From Eshraghiella sp964414835 (GTDB lineage: Bacteria; Bacillota; Clostridia; Lachnospirales; Lachnospiraceae), in contig CAYPWY010000023.1 of assembly GCA_964414835.1 (NCBI GenBank), positions 1 through 30,724 of the forward strand: a stretch of DNA of 30,724 nucleotides, given 5' to 3'. A program made the translations under genes and the position numbers. Shown piece after piece: positions 7,988-15,551 of the stretch (position 1 is the first letter of the stretch; each line of letters starts with the position of its first letter). The notes beneath the pieces were generated by a model. The model ran no database searches. It was not told where the DNA came from and saw only the letters and a program-made list of their open reading frames with translations.

Positions 7988-9142
7988 CTATTTTGTAATG
8001 TTTTCCATAACTGCTTTGCTTACAACATCGGCAACTCTTGAATCAAAAGCCTCAGGAAGGATATTGTTTTCGTTAAGCTCGTCATCAGATACAAGACCTG
8101 CGATGGCATTGGCGGCGGCAAGCTTCATTTCTTCCGTAATCTGTGAGGCATGTCCTTTAAGAGCACCTCTGAATATACCCGGAAATGCAATAACATTGTT
8201 GACCTGATTAGGAAAATCACTTCTTCCGGTTCCTACAACCTTGGCGCCTGCTGCTTTGGCAGCGTCAGGCATAATTTCAGGAACAGGGTTAGCCATTGCA
8301 AAAATAATGGCATCCTTGTTCATAGATGCTACCATATCTGAGGACACAATCCCAGGTGCGGATACACCAATGAAAATATCTGCGCCTGCAAGGGCATCTG
8401 CAAGGCTTCCTGTTTTACATTCAAGGTTAGTAACCTGAACCATTTTTTGCTGCATCCAGTTAAGACATTCTGTATTTTTGGAAAGAATACCTGATTTGTC
8501 GCACATAATAATATCCGGAAAACCATATGTAAGCAAAAGCTTGGTAATGGCAACGCCTGCTGAACCTGCACCATTGACTACTACTTTGCAGTCTTCCTTG
8601 TTTTTGCCGGTAACTTTAAGGGCATTCATAATTCCTGCAAGAACAACGATAGCGGTTCCGTGTTGGTCATCATGGAAAACAGGAATATCAAGTGCTGCCT
8701 TCAGTCTTTCTTCTATCTCAAAGCACCTTGGCGCCGATATGTCTTCAAGGTTGATTCCGCCAAAAGCAGGAGCGATATTTATAACGGTTTTGATGATTTC
8801 CTCGGTGTCCTGAGTGTCGAGACAGATAGGTACGGCATTGACGTCGCCGAATTCTTTAAAAAGAACAGCTTTGCCCTCCATGACAGGCATAGCGGCGTAA
8901 GGTCCGATATTGCCAAGCCCCAGAACGGCGCTGCCGTCTGATATTACGGCGACTGTATTGGCCTTGATAGTATATTTATAAGCAAGTTTTTTGTCTTCTG
9001 CAATAACCTTGCAAGGTTCAGCAACGCCGGGAGTGTAAGCTATTGCCAAATCCTCTCTTGTTTTAATGGCACATTTGGAAGTGGTTTCCAGTTTGCCGTT
9101 CCATTCCTTATGAAGCTGTAAAGCCTTTTCATTATTTGTCAT
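7988..9142 (-). CDS. Malic enzyme (oxaloacetate-decarboxylating malate dehydrogenase)
   Basis: The enzyme converts L-malate to pyruvate and CO2 while reducing NAD(P), feeding pyruvate to fermentation or NADPH to biosynthesis. The 384-residue protein is the short bacterial form without the phosphotransacetylase-like tail. Tyr36 (AYTPGVAEPC) and Lys91 (MEGKAVL) are the catalytic pair; Glu133-Asp134 (NLEDISAP) and the Asp residues of FHDDQHGTA bind the divalent metal. The nucleotide-binding loop is NGAGSAG at 190-196, and AMANPVPE is the late family motif. Cofactor preference cannot be read from sequence alone. The start has GAAAGGAT upstream. It is the first gene of the minus-strand operon. Confidence 0.94.
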   Translation of the reverse strand: MTNNEKALQLHKEWNGKLETTSKCAIKTREDLAIAYTPGVAEPCKVIAEDKKLAYKYTIKANTVAVISDGSAVLGLGNIGPYAAMPVMEGKAVLFKEFGDVNAVPICLDTQDTEEIIKTVINIAPAFGGINLEDISAPRCFEIEERLKAALDIPVFHDDQHGTAIVVLAGIMNALKVTGKNKEDCKVVVNGAGSAGVAITKLLLTYGFPDIIMCDKSGILSKNTECLNWMQQKMVQVTNLECKTGSLADALAGADIFIGVSAPGIVSSDMVASMNKDAIIFAMANPVPEIMPDAAKAAGAKVVGTGRSDFPNQVNNVIAFPGIFRGALKGHASQITEEMKLAAANAIAGLVSDDELNENNILPEAFDSRVADVVSKAVMENITK

Positions 9143-9174
9143 GATAGTATCCTTTCAAAATAGTTATATTTATA

Positions 9175-9203
9175 ATTGTACCACGACAGTTTTTTTTAGT
9201 AAA
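9175..9203 (-). promoter_or_regulatory. Probable promoter of the malic enzyme operon
   Basis: Read on the minus strand, TTTACT (9203-9198) and TACAAT (9180-9175) are separated by exactly 17 bases, matching the consensus at 4/6 and 5/6 positions. The start site would lie about 30 bases before the malic enzyme ATG. Confidence 0.45.
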
Positions 9204-9299
9204 CGGCAAAATGTAAAATGTAAAAGAACAGTTAAGGTTTTACCACTTTTACAAAAAATAAACCGCTTAAACCCCAAGCGCTGTTTTGTGTTAGGTGCA

Positions 9300-9308
9300 T
9301 GATACAAT
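9300..9308 (+). promoter_or_regulatory. Extended -10 promoter of the 9347-15200 operon
   Basis: TG-A-TACAAT (9300-9308) is an extended -10 element with no convincing -35 box at 17 bases. Transcription would start about 30 bases before the small secreted-protein gene. A 5-bp hairpin (CGCTT 9264-9268 with AAGCG 9276-9280) lies just upstream and could mark an operator, but is not strong evidence. Confidence 0.4.
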
Positions 9309-9346
9309 GATATTATCACATAAAAAATGCAAGGAGGAGACATATT

Positions 9347-9748
9347 ATGAATAAAAAATTTTTGAAAAAAATCATTGCAATATTTTCGGCGGGCTGTGTT
9401 TTTTCGTTTATGATGATGCCCTTAAGTGCGGCGACAGTCACGGATGAGGCATATCTTGGAACCACAGGAGTGAAAGCTTCACTTTCGGCAACAGACACAG
9501 TTGCCAGTGCCGGTACACTTGCGCCATACGGGGGAGCAAAGGCATTAAGTGTCAGCATGACTTATTATTATTATAACCGCAGTACAAAAACCGCAGGTTC
9601 AGGAACTAAGACTGCTACGTCAGCTTCAACAATGGCAACGGTATCGGCAAAGGTGCCGGATAATTGCAGATGCATGGATGCTGTAAGCTATCACACTGCA
9701 TCTACAGCCAATCAGAATTGGAACTGCTATCTTAGTGTGGAGAATTAG
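9347..9748 (+). CDS. Small secreted protein with Tyr tract and C-terminal cysteines, unknown function
   Basis: I do not recognise this 133-residue protein. Residues 1-28 form a Sec signal peptide: a MNKKFLKKI positive region, a hydrophobic core and a likely cleavage site after SA or SAA at 27-29. The mature part of about 105 residues is rich in Ala, Ser, Thr and Gly, has alternating polar/hydrophobic stretches that suggest beta strands, a YYYY run at 73-76, and three cysteines near the end (107, 109, 127). It has an AAGGAGG site and is the first gene of the operon, 16 bases before the membrane-anchored propeller/SBP protein. A secreted substrate or partner of the ABC system is possible; the sequence does not prove it. 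Confidence 0.7.
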   Translation: MNKKFLKKIIAIFSAGCVFSFMMMPLSAATVTDEAYLGTTGVKASLSATDTVASAGTLAPYGGAKALSVSMTYYYYNRSTKTAGSGTKTATSASTMATVSAKVPDNCRCMDAVSYHTASTANQNWNCYLSVEN

Positions 9749-9764
9749 TAGAGAGGGATACGGT

Positions 9765-12296
9765 ATGGGCAGAAAGAAATTACTATCAATTATCATTCCG
9801 GCAGCGGCTGCGATTATGGTGATAATTGCCGTGATTATTATAAGGTTCTCAAGTCGTACTGCTAAAACTGATGGAACATATTCATCCGAATGTTTTTCCT
9901 TTATATCTATTGCGGGCACTGAAGAGGGCTTGTTATATATTAAAGATAATATGTTAAGGTTTACGGATGTAAACAGTCAGCTTGATACATATGTGTGCAG
10001 CCGTCCCAATTGTGAGCATTCTAATAAAACCGGGACGGAATGCGAAGCGTATATGGGTGGTGGGTGGCTTAATTTCGTTATGGATGAGGAATATATATAT
10101 CTGATTGGAGATGCTCAAGGCACATTGTATTATAATGATGAGGTGTCAGGATATATAATGCGCGAAAACCGGGACGGAAGCGGTAAGGAGAAGGTAGTTG
10201 AATACAGCGGAATACAGACAATAACCTCATGTAAGCTGTATGGAAATTATATTGCAATGTCATATATTAACACTGAGGATTACAGTAATCCTCTTGAACC
10301 GGTAGAACTTGAAGAACAGGAACTGGGAATTGCAGTGTATAACACTGTAACAGGCAAATTCAGCAGTCAGGTAATCGCCAAAGGTGAGACGGTAGACTGT
10401 CTGATGAATATAGACATATATGAGGATAAAGTATATTGCGGTTATTATCGTAGGAGTGCAGAGCAGGACACATTTACAAATATATACTGTTCCATAAATA
10501 TAGAAGATATGGAAGTCGAAGAATTGCTTGTAATGGAAAACGTTCCTATAGGATATGTGACTGGCAAGGCAGCAAAAGACTGTTACATATACATAGATTA
10601 TAATGACGATAATAATATATGCCTGTACAGAGACGGAGAAATAACATATATAGGAAACGATAATAATGCGTTAGGATTCTGGCTTGTGGAAGATTGTGTT
10701 GTATATTATAGCGGGATGTCATTAATAAAAAAATATGACATTGATACAGGAAAAACGATGGTTCTCTCAAACGGAATGGAATATGATATTTTAGCACAGA
10801 CGTCAAGCTATTTGTGGTTTGTGGATTCTGAGGATGCCTCAAGCTTAAGATATTTTGCACTCAGCAACTCGGATTTGCTGAGTGCAAGATGGGATAAAGC
10901 CGTATATCTTATGGAGACAGCGAGAGGCGCATCCGGTACAGGTGAAGTGGTTGTTGAGGATGATTCGGAGGATGACCAAAGAACAGAGCTTGTGTGGATA
11001 ATGCCGTCATATGCTAAGCTCACAAAAGAACAGCTTATAAATATTAATGAAATATTGAGGGATAAGGGATACGATTTTAAACTGAAGCTTGTGTATATGA
11101 ATGTTATTCAGGATTACAAAGAGCGGCTGGAGGAATATCTTGAAGACAGTGATGCGGATATAGTGTTTGCAGGTATGGATTATGATAACGGAATCGAGGA
11201 GCCTGTCAGTATAATAGAGTCGGGCATACTGTATGATTTTACTGATGAGCTTAACAGTGAATCCGGAAGGCAGTTGTATGGCTGTTTTGATGAGGCTTTA
11301 TGGGAGCTTACAGAGTATGATGGAAGGTCATATATAATACCTAACACTGGAGGAGATGACGGTAGTGTAAACTGCATTGTATTTAATGATAAGTATATAT
11401 CCAAAGATGAAGCTGCTGAATTTGACGGAACAATCTATGGATTGCAGGAATTATATGAACGTTATGCAGGGGATGAAAGTGTAATTGTAAGCGGAATAAG
11501 TATGAATGATTACATTGAATTAAGCAGTCCTGACTATATAAGCCGATATGGAGTTGTGATTTCAGAGAATGAAGGAAAAGCGTACTCAGTTGCCGAATGT
11601 GAGGATATAAAAGCGCAGTTTTCAATAATAAATGAGCTGTATAAATCAGGCAAATGGGTTGAAATGGATGAAAATACAACAATACAGAATTATGCGGATA
11701 ACTATTTTGCATATATAACATATGGGAATTATTATAGTGTAATGTCGGATAATGTATATTATTACAGTCCTCTTATGTACAGCTGGATGGGACTTGGATA
11801 TGGAATAAGCGCATCAAGTTCCCATAAGGAGGAAGCTCTTGAATTTCTTACACTTGTAATGACTGACAGAGACATTGCCAATGCCATTTTATATGGTATT
11901 GAGGGTGTGGATTATAACGTAGAGGATGGAATTGTTTATGGCACCGGAACCGGAATTTTTGAATCCAGCAGTCTAAGGGCGGATATGACAGGAGTGTATC
12001 TGGCTGCCGATAAAACCTCAGAAGACAATCCGGAAGGCACAAGGTATGATAATGCCCAAATAGGCTGGAATATGCTCAGAGTAAGCAGATACCATAATGT
12101 TTTCCTGAATATGGGGGATTATGAGGATATATTGACAGCGCTTGGTTTAGTCAACAGTGGAATACCGCTTTATACAAGCGGAGATTTTGAGGCGGAATGG
12201 GAAACATATGCCAACAGTCTCAAGGATGCAGGAGTTGATACGATTCTTGATGCACTGAACAATGAATTGGAGCAATACATTGAGAATGATAATTAA
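9765..12296 (+). CDS. Membrane-anchored propeller-like plus solute-binding-protein-like fusion
   Basis: This 843-residue protein starts at ATG 9765 behind GAGAGGG. A single N-terminal membrane segment (about 5-27) lacks a lipobox. Residues 50-395 contain repeated strand-rich blocks with YIY, LYGNYIAMSY and DKVYCGYY motifs, like a TolB/YWTD-type propeller, beginning with a cysteine motif C77-x4-C82-x-H84-x7-C92 that recurs in Clostridial surface proteins and might bind metal. After an acidic linker (about 402-412), the second half resembles a family 1 extracellular solute-binding protein: DADIVFAGMDYDNG, GILYDFTDEL, a middle YAYITYGNYYS-like hinge and HKEEALEFLTLVM near the end. Such domains normally serve sugar importers, yet the next genes encode an exporter-type transporter. 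The function is unknown. Confidence 0.72.
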   Translation: MGRKKLLSIIIPAAAAIMVIIAVIIIRFSSRTAKTDGTYSSECFSFISIAGTEEGLLYIKDNMLRFTDVNSQLDTYVCSRPNCEHSNKTGTECEAYMGGGWLNFVMDEEYIYLIGDAQGTLYYNDEVSGYIMRENRDGSGKEKVVEYSGIQTITSCKLYGNYIAMSYINTEDYSNPLEPVELEEQELGIAVYNTVTGKFSSQVIAKGETVDCLMNIDIYEDKVYCGYYRRSAEQDTFTNIYCSINIEDMEVEELLVMENVPIGYVTGKAAKDCYIYIDYNDDNNICLYRDGEITYIGNDNNALGFWLVEDCVVYYSGMSLIKKYDIDTGKTMVLSNGMEYDILAQTSSYLWFVDSEDASSLRYFALSNSDLLSARWDKAVYLMETARGASGTGEVVVEDDSEDDQRTELVWIMPSYAKLTKEQLININEILRDKGYDFKLKLVYMNVIQDYKERLEEYLEDSDADIVFAGMDYDNGIEEPVSIIESGILYDFTDELNSESGRQLYGCFDEALWELTEYDGRSYIIPNTGGDDGSVNCIVFNDKYISKDEAAEFDGTIYGLQELYERYAGDESVIVSGISMNDYIELSSPDYISRYGVVISENEGKAYSVAECEDIKAQFSIINELYKSGKWVEMDENTTIQNYADNYFAYITYGNYYSVMSDNVYYYSPLMYSWMGLGYGISASSSHKEEALEFLTLVMTDRDIANAILYGIEGVDYNVEDGIVYGTGTGIFESSSLRADMTGVYLAADKTSEDNPEGTRYDNAQIGWNMLRVSRYHNVFLNMGDYEDILTALGLVNSGIPLYTSGDFEAEWETYANSLKDAGVDTILDALNNELEQYIENDN

Positions 12297-14340
12297 TGAA
12301 TTTCTGAGGGTGCTTAGGGACAAAACCGTAATATTTTTACTGGCGGTTATGACCGGACTGAATGTGGTCGTTTTATATATTCAGGCGGAGAAAACAGCAG
12401 CTGAGTCGTTATGTTCTGTATCACAATATAATACAATCTACGATGAGATAGCAGATATGAGCAATGATGAGGCATATGAATATCTGCAAGGCAGATATGA
12501 CGAGCTTACAGACGGTTACATAAGTGAAAGTATAACGTTGGCAATGGCATACAGGGTCGTTATTGAAGAGGTGAATTATTGTGCGCATTATGACGAGTAT
12601 CTTGCCAGGATTGAGGATGATGCACTTAAACATAACAATATAGCCATTTTTGCCAGCACTGATTCGTATGGCAGCAAAAATATTGTCAAGACGGCGGATG
12701 TATTCAGAAAACTCTGGGGAAACCAGTTGAAAACCGGTCCGTCAAGAGGCGTTAATATGCTTACCGGAAGCATATCAACAGATATAATAGCGGTCATAAT
12801 GCTTCTGGCAGTAACTTCTGTTATGATAATCAGAGAGAAGGAGAGCGGGGCGGTAAGGCTTGTAAAATCCTGTCGTAGAGGTCGTTGTACAATAGCTTTG
12901 GCAAGATTTGCATCAATGGTTTTGATGTGCATCCTTATCGAGATAATTTTGTACATACCAAATGCCGTTATCGCAGGAGCTATGTATGGTTTTGGGGATA
13001 CAGACCGGCTTATACAGTCCGTTTATGGCTTTGTAACAACGGAAATACCAATCAGTGTAAGCGGATATATAGTGCTATTTATGGCGGCTAAGCTGGCAGT
13101 TCTTATTATGGTTTCTGCAATTTTGATGCTGATAATGAACCTGATTGACAGCAGTGTGCTTATATATGCTGCGATAGTAGCGCTGTTCGGTATTGAGGCG
13201 GTGCTGTTTTATACGATAGGAAGCAGCAGCCGATTAATGGCATTAAAGAATCTTAATATATATGCACTTATAGATACTAACAGACTTTTTGAAACATACC
13301 GCAATCTGCGTATGTTCGGTAATCCGGTTGAGTATAAGGCAGCAGCAGGAATTATGACAGGAATTATTATCCTTATAGCTGTGATTACATCGGCAGTTGT
13401 ATTTTCCGGTAGAAAAAGCATTGCAGGAACAGGAAGATTCAGGTCGGCAGTTGACGGATTCCTTGGAAAGATAAGTTTGTGGGACAGATTTGGAACGGCA
13501 GGCATGGTCTCCAACGAGTTGTATAAGATATTTATCAAATGTAAAGTTGGACTCATTATAATTATTGCTGCAATATTTTTGTGGAAGAGTTATGTACCGA
13601 TAACAGGCAATTGCGATACGGTTGAGGAACTGTATTATCTCATGTGTGTGAATGAGGTTGCGGGTGAATATTCTGACGAGAAAGTGACTTATATTACGGA
13701 GCGGCTTGAAGCTGTCATGGACGGACAGGCAGATATTGACGATAAGAATAAGGAAAAATGGATAACCGGCTACAGCAGTGTTCTTGAAACTGCAGAATAT
13801 ATAAAAGACATAGACGGCGGTGTGTTTATGTATGACCGGGGGTATGCAAAGCTTACGGGAAAGGATGTCAATAATGAACTTGTTCTGGCAATTCTGTCAG
13901 TTATAATTTTGACGGCATCAGTATTTGGTATATGGACAGTAGAATACACATCGGGAATGTCGGTTGTTTTGAAAAGCAGCAAATACGGAAGACGTTTTAC
14001 CGAATGTATTAAGCTTGTAATTTCTTTTGTTATCGCAGCGGTTATCTTTGTGGGGGTACATTTGCCATGGTATCACAATGTCCTTGCCAGCTATGGCTCC
14101 GGCTATCTTGATGTTCCCGCATGTAATATGCAGCATTTGAGTACGCTTCCTTCATGGATAACTATCAGGGAATACCTGATTGCAGTATCAGTAATTAAAG
14201 TTATCATTATGTGTGGAATTGTCATGGTCATAAAAACATTGGCAATAAAAACCAAAAGTCATATAATGACCATAATAACCACCACGGGAATATTTGTGTT
14301 GCCCCTTGTGATATTAAGAGTGTTGGGAGAACTGGTGTAA
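12286..14340 (+). CDS. ABC-2-type permease, two-repeat membrane protein
   Basis: The 684-residue protein looks like an ABC transporter permease built from two related halves. It begins MIINEFLRVLRDK, then a membrane helix (about 14-32), an extracytoplasmic domain (about 33-160) and a six-helix block to about 395. The second half repeats the plan from GMVSNELYKIFIKCK (about 405) with a helix, a second outer domain and a final helical block. MIIREKESG and later MSVVLKSSKYGRR are the cytoplasmic coupling-type motifs seen in ABC-2 permeases. ATG 12286 is preferred over ATG 12262 because it gives the usual N-terminus; it overlaps the upstream gene by 11 bases. The partner ATPase follows with a TAATG overlap. 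Substrate unknown. Confidence 0.82.
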   Translation: MIINEFLRVLRDKTVIFLLAVMTGLNVVVLYIQAEKTAAESLCSVSQYNTIYDEIADMSNDEAYEYLQGRYDELTDGYISESITLAMAYRVVIEEVNYCAHYDEYLARIEDDALKHNNIAIFASTDSYGSKNIVKTADVFRKLWGNQLKTGPSRGVNMLTGSISTDIIAVIMLLAVTSVMIIREKESGAVRLVKSCRRGRCTIALARFASMVLMCILIEIILYIPNAVIAGAMYGFGDTDRLIQSVYGFVTTEIPISVSGYIVLFMAAKLAVLIMVSAILMLIMNLIDSSVLIYAAIVALFGIEAVLFYTIGSSSRLMALKNLNIYALIDTNRLFETYRNLRMFGNPVEYKAAAGIMTGIIILIAVITSAVVFSGRKSIAGTGRFRSAVDGFLGKISLWDRFGTAGMVSNELYKIFIKCKVGLIIIIAAIFLWKSYVPITGNCDTVEELYYLMCVNEVAGEYSDEKVTYITERLEAVMDGQADIDDKNKEKWITGYSSVLETAEYIKDIDGGVFMYDRGYAKLTGKDVNNELVLAILSVIILTASVFGIWTVEYTSGMSVVLKSSKYGRRFTECIKLVISFVIAAVIFVGVHLPWYHNVLASYGSGYLDVPACNMQHLSTLPSWITIREYLIAVSVIKVIIMCGIVMVIKTLAIKTKSHIMTIITTTGIFVLPLVILRVLGELV

Positions 14341-15200
14341 TGAAAATAGAGATAAAAAATCTTACAAAAACATATGGCAGCGTTAAGGCTCTTGATAATC
14401 TATGCGTAACATTTGTGAATGGAATATATGGAATACTGGGACCTAACGGAGCCGGAAAAAGCACTATGATTAGTCTTATTACAGATAATATCAAGCGTGA
14501 CAGCGGAAATATATTGTGTGATGGAAAAGAGATTCTTTCTATGGGAGCAGAGTTCAGAACCCGTATTGGATATATGCCGCAGCAGCAAAATATGTATAGC
14601 AATTATTCCGCAATAGGATTTCTCAAATATATAGCATCAATCAAAGGCATAAGCAACCGCAAAGCATCCGAGGAAATCGAACGTCTTCTTAAAATAGTCA
14701 ATCTCTGGGAGTTCAGATACCGTAAGCTTGGGGGATTTTCCGGAGGAATGAAGCAGCGAATCCTTCTGGCACAGGCACTTTTAGGAGAGCCGGAACTTTT
14801 AATATTGGATGAACCTACGGCAGGACTTGACCCCAATGAGCGAATCAAAATAAGAAATTACATAGCAGAGCTTTCCGGTAACCGTATTATACTTTTAGCT
14901 ACGCATGTGGTAAGCGATGTGGAATGCATTGCAGATAATATAATGATGCTTCGCGACGGCAGGCTTGTTGATATAGGCAGTACGTCAGATATTATAGCCG
15001 GTATTGATGGTAAGGTCGGAGAAATACATTGTAATTATGATGAGATTTCAGGACTTCAACAAAAATACAAGGCCGGAAATATCAACAGAACGAAGGAAGG
15101 CTTTGTACTTCGTATTGTGGGTGACGAATTGCCGCCGGAATCTGAAATTGTATCAGAAAATATAGGGTTGGAAGATGTATATCTGTATTATTTAGCATGA
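14340..15200 (+). CDS. ABC transporter ATP-binding protein
   Basis: The 286-residue ATPase has Walker A GPNGAGKS at 34-41, Q-loop YMPQQQ, signature FSGGMKQR, Walker B LLILDEPT, D-loop AGLDP and H-loop ATHVVSD, all intact. It falls in the CcmA/BcrA-like group that drives ABC-2 exporters. A C-terminal extension of about 70 residues after the NBD core (from about 215) is of the kind that often contacts the permease. ATG 14340 shares a base with the permease stop (TAATG), so the two are coupled; an in-frame ATG at 14211 lies inside the permease and is not the start. It is the last gene before a good terminator. Confidence 0.92.
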   Translation: MKIEIKNLTKTYGSVKALDNLCVTFVNGIYGILGPNGAGKSTMISLITDNIKRDSGNILCDGKEILSMGAEFRTRIGYMPQQQNMYSNYSAIGFLKYIASIKGISNRKASEEIERLLKIVNLWEFRYRKLGGFSGGMKQRILLAQALLGEPELLILDEPTAGLDPNERIKIRNYIAELSGNRIILLATHVVSDVECIADNIMMLRDGRLVDIGSTSDIIAGIDGKVGEIHCNYDEISGLQQKYKAGNINRTKEGFVLRIVGDELPPESEIVSENIGLEDVYLYYLA

Positions 15201-15245
15201 AATGATACATAACGTGCAGCATCAGACTTTTTGAAAATTTTACTA

Positions 15246-15282
15246 ATCGGGAACTTGGAAACAGGTTTCCGATTTTTGTTTT
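15246..15282 (+). terminator. Rho-independent terminator of the 9347-15200 operon
   Basis: ATCGGGAAC (15246-15254) pairs with GTTTCCGAT (15265-15273), nine pairs with one G-U, followed by a TTTTTGTTTTG run. It closes the ABC operon and separates it from rho. Confidence 0.8.
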
Positions 15283-15349
15283 GTCCGATAAAAAATTACT
15301 TTCCGGTGGACTTATATACAAAACTGTGCAAACTCAAAACGGTATGGCA

Positions 15350-15378
15350 TTGACAGTTTTACAAAAATAGAGTAACAT
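15350..15378 (+). promoter_or_regulatory. Upstream promoter candidate for rho
   Basis: A perfect TTGACA (15350-15355) and TAACAT (15373-15378) are 17 bases apart. The -10 matches only 4/6 positions. If used, it gives a leader of about 165 bases. Confidence 0.4.
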
Positions 15379-15437
15379 TTATGTAATAAAGTTTAATACA
15401 TTGTTAACAGTATTGTGCTTTATATTCATTAAATAGG

Positions 15438-15446
15438 TGATATAAT
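15438..15446 (+). promoter_or_regulatory. Downstream extended -10 promoter candidate for rho
   Basis: TG-A-TATAAT (15438-15446) is a perfect extended -10 element without a good -35 box. It gives a leader of about 95 bases containing the hairpin at 15499-15528. Together with the upstream candidate, rho may have two start sites. Confidence 0.5.
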
Positions 15447-15498
15447 GAACCTGTCTGGTTATCTTAATAATTCCTATTTTAACCCCATAAGCTATAAA

Positions 15499-15528
15499 GT
15501 CCGGATATGAAGGAGTTGAAATTCGGAC
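15499..15528 (+). promoter_or_regulatory. Hairpin in the rho leader
   Basis: GTCCGGA (15499-15505) pairs with TTCGGAC (15522-15528), seven pairs with one G-U, and its loop presents AAGGAG (15510-15515). It ends eight bases before the true rho Shine-Dalgarno AAGGAG (15536-15541). A role in rho autoregulation is plausible but inferred. The gap between the ABC ATPase and rho (15201-15547) holds otherwise only the terminator and promoter candidates listed. Confidence 0.4.
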
Positions 15529-15551
15529 GATTAAGAAGGAGATATATATGA
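15507..15551 (+). CDS. Possible 14-codon leader peptide overlapping the rho start
   Basis: ATG 15507 opens a 14-codon frame, MKELKFGRLRRRYI, whose TGA stop overlaps the rho ATG as ATGA. The basic content (KFGRLRRR) is unusual. No Shine-Dalgarno site precedes the ATG, and the frame contains the rho ribosome binding site, so its codons may be coincidental. Confidence 0.2.
   Translation: MKELKFGRLRRRYI

Noticed and set aside
9347..9748. Lactococcin 972-type bacteriocin with its membrane and ATPase genes
   Set aside because: The gene order is suggestive, but the mature sequence shows no convincing lactococcin 972 motif and the propeller/SBP gene has no counterpart there.
14211..14339. In-frame ATG 43 codons before the ABC ATPase start
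   Set aside because: It lies deep in the permease gene; ATG 14340 gives the standard MKIEIKNLTKTYG start.
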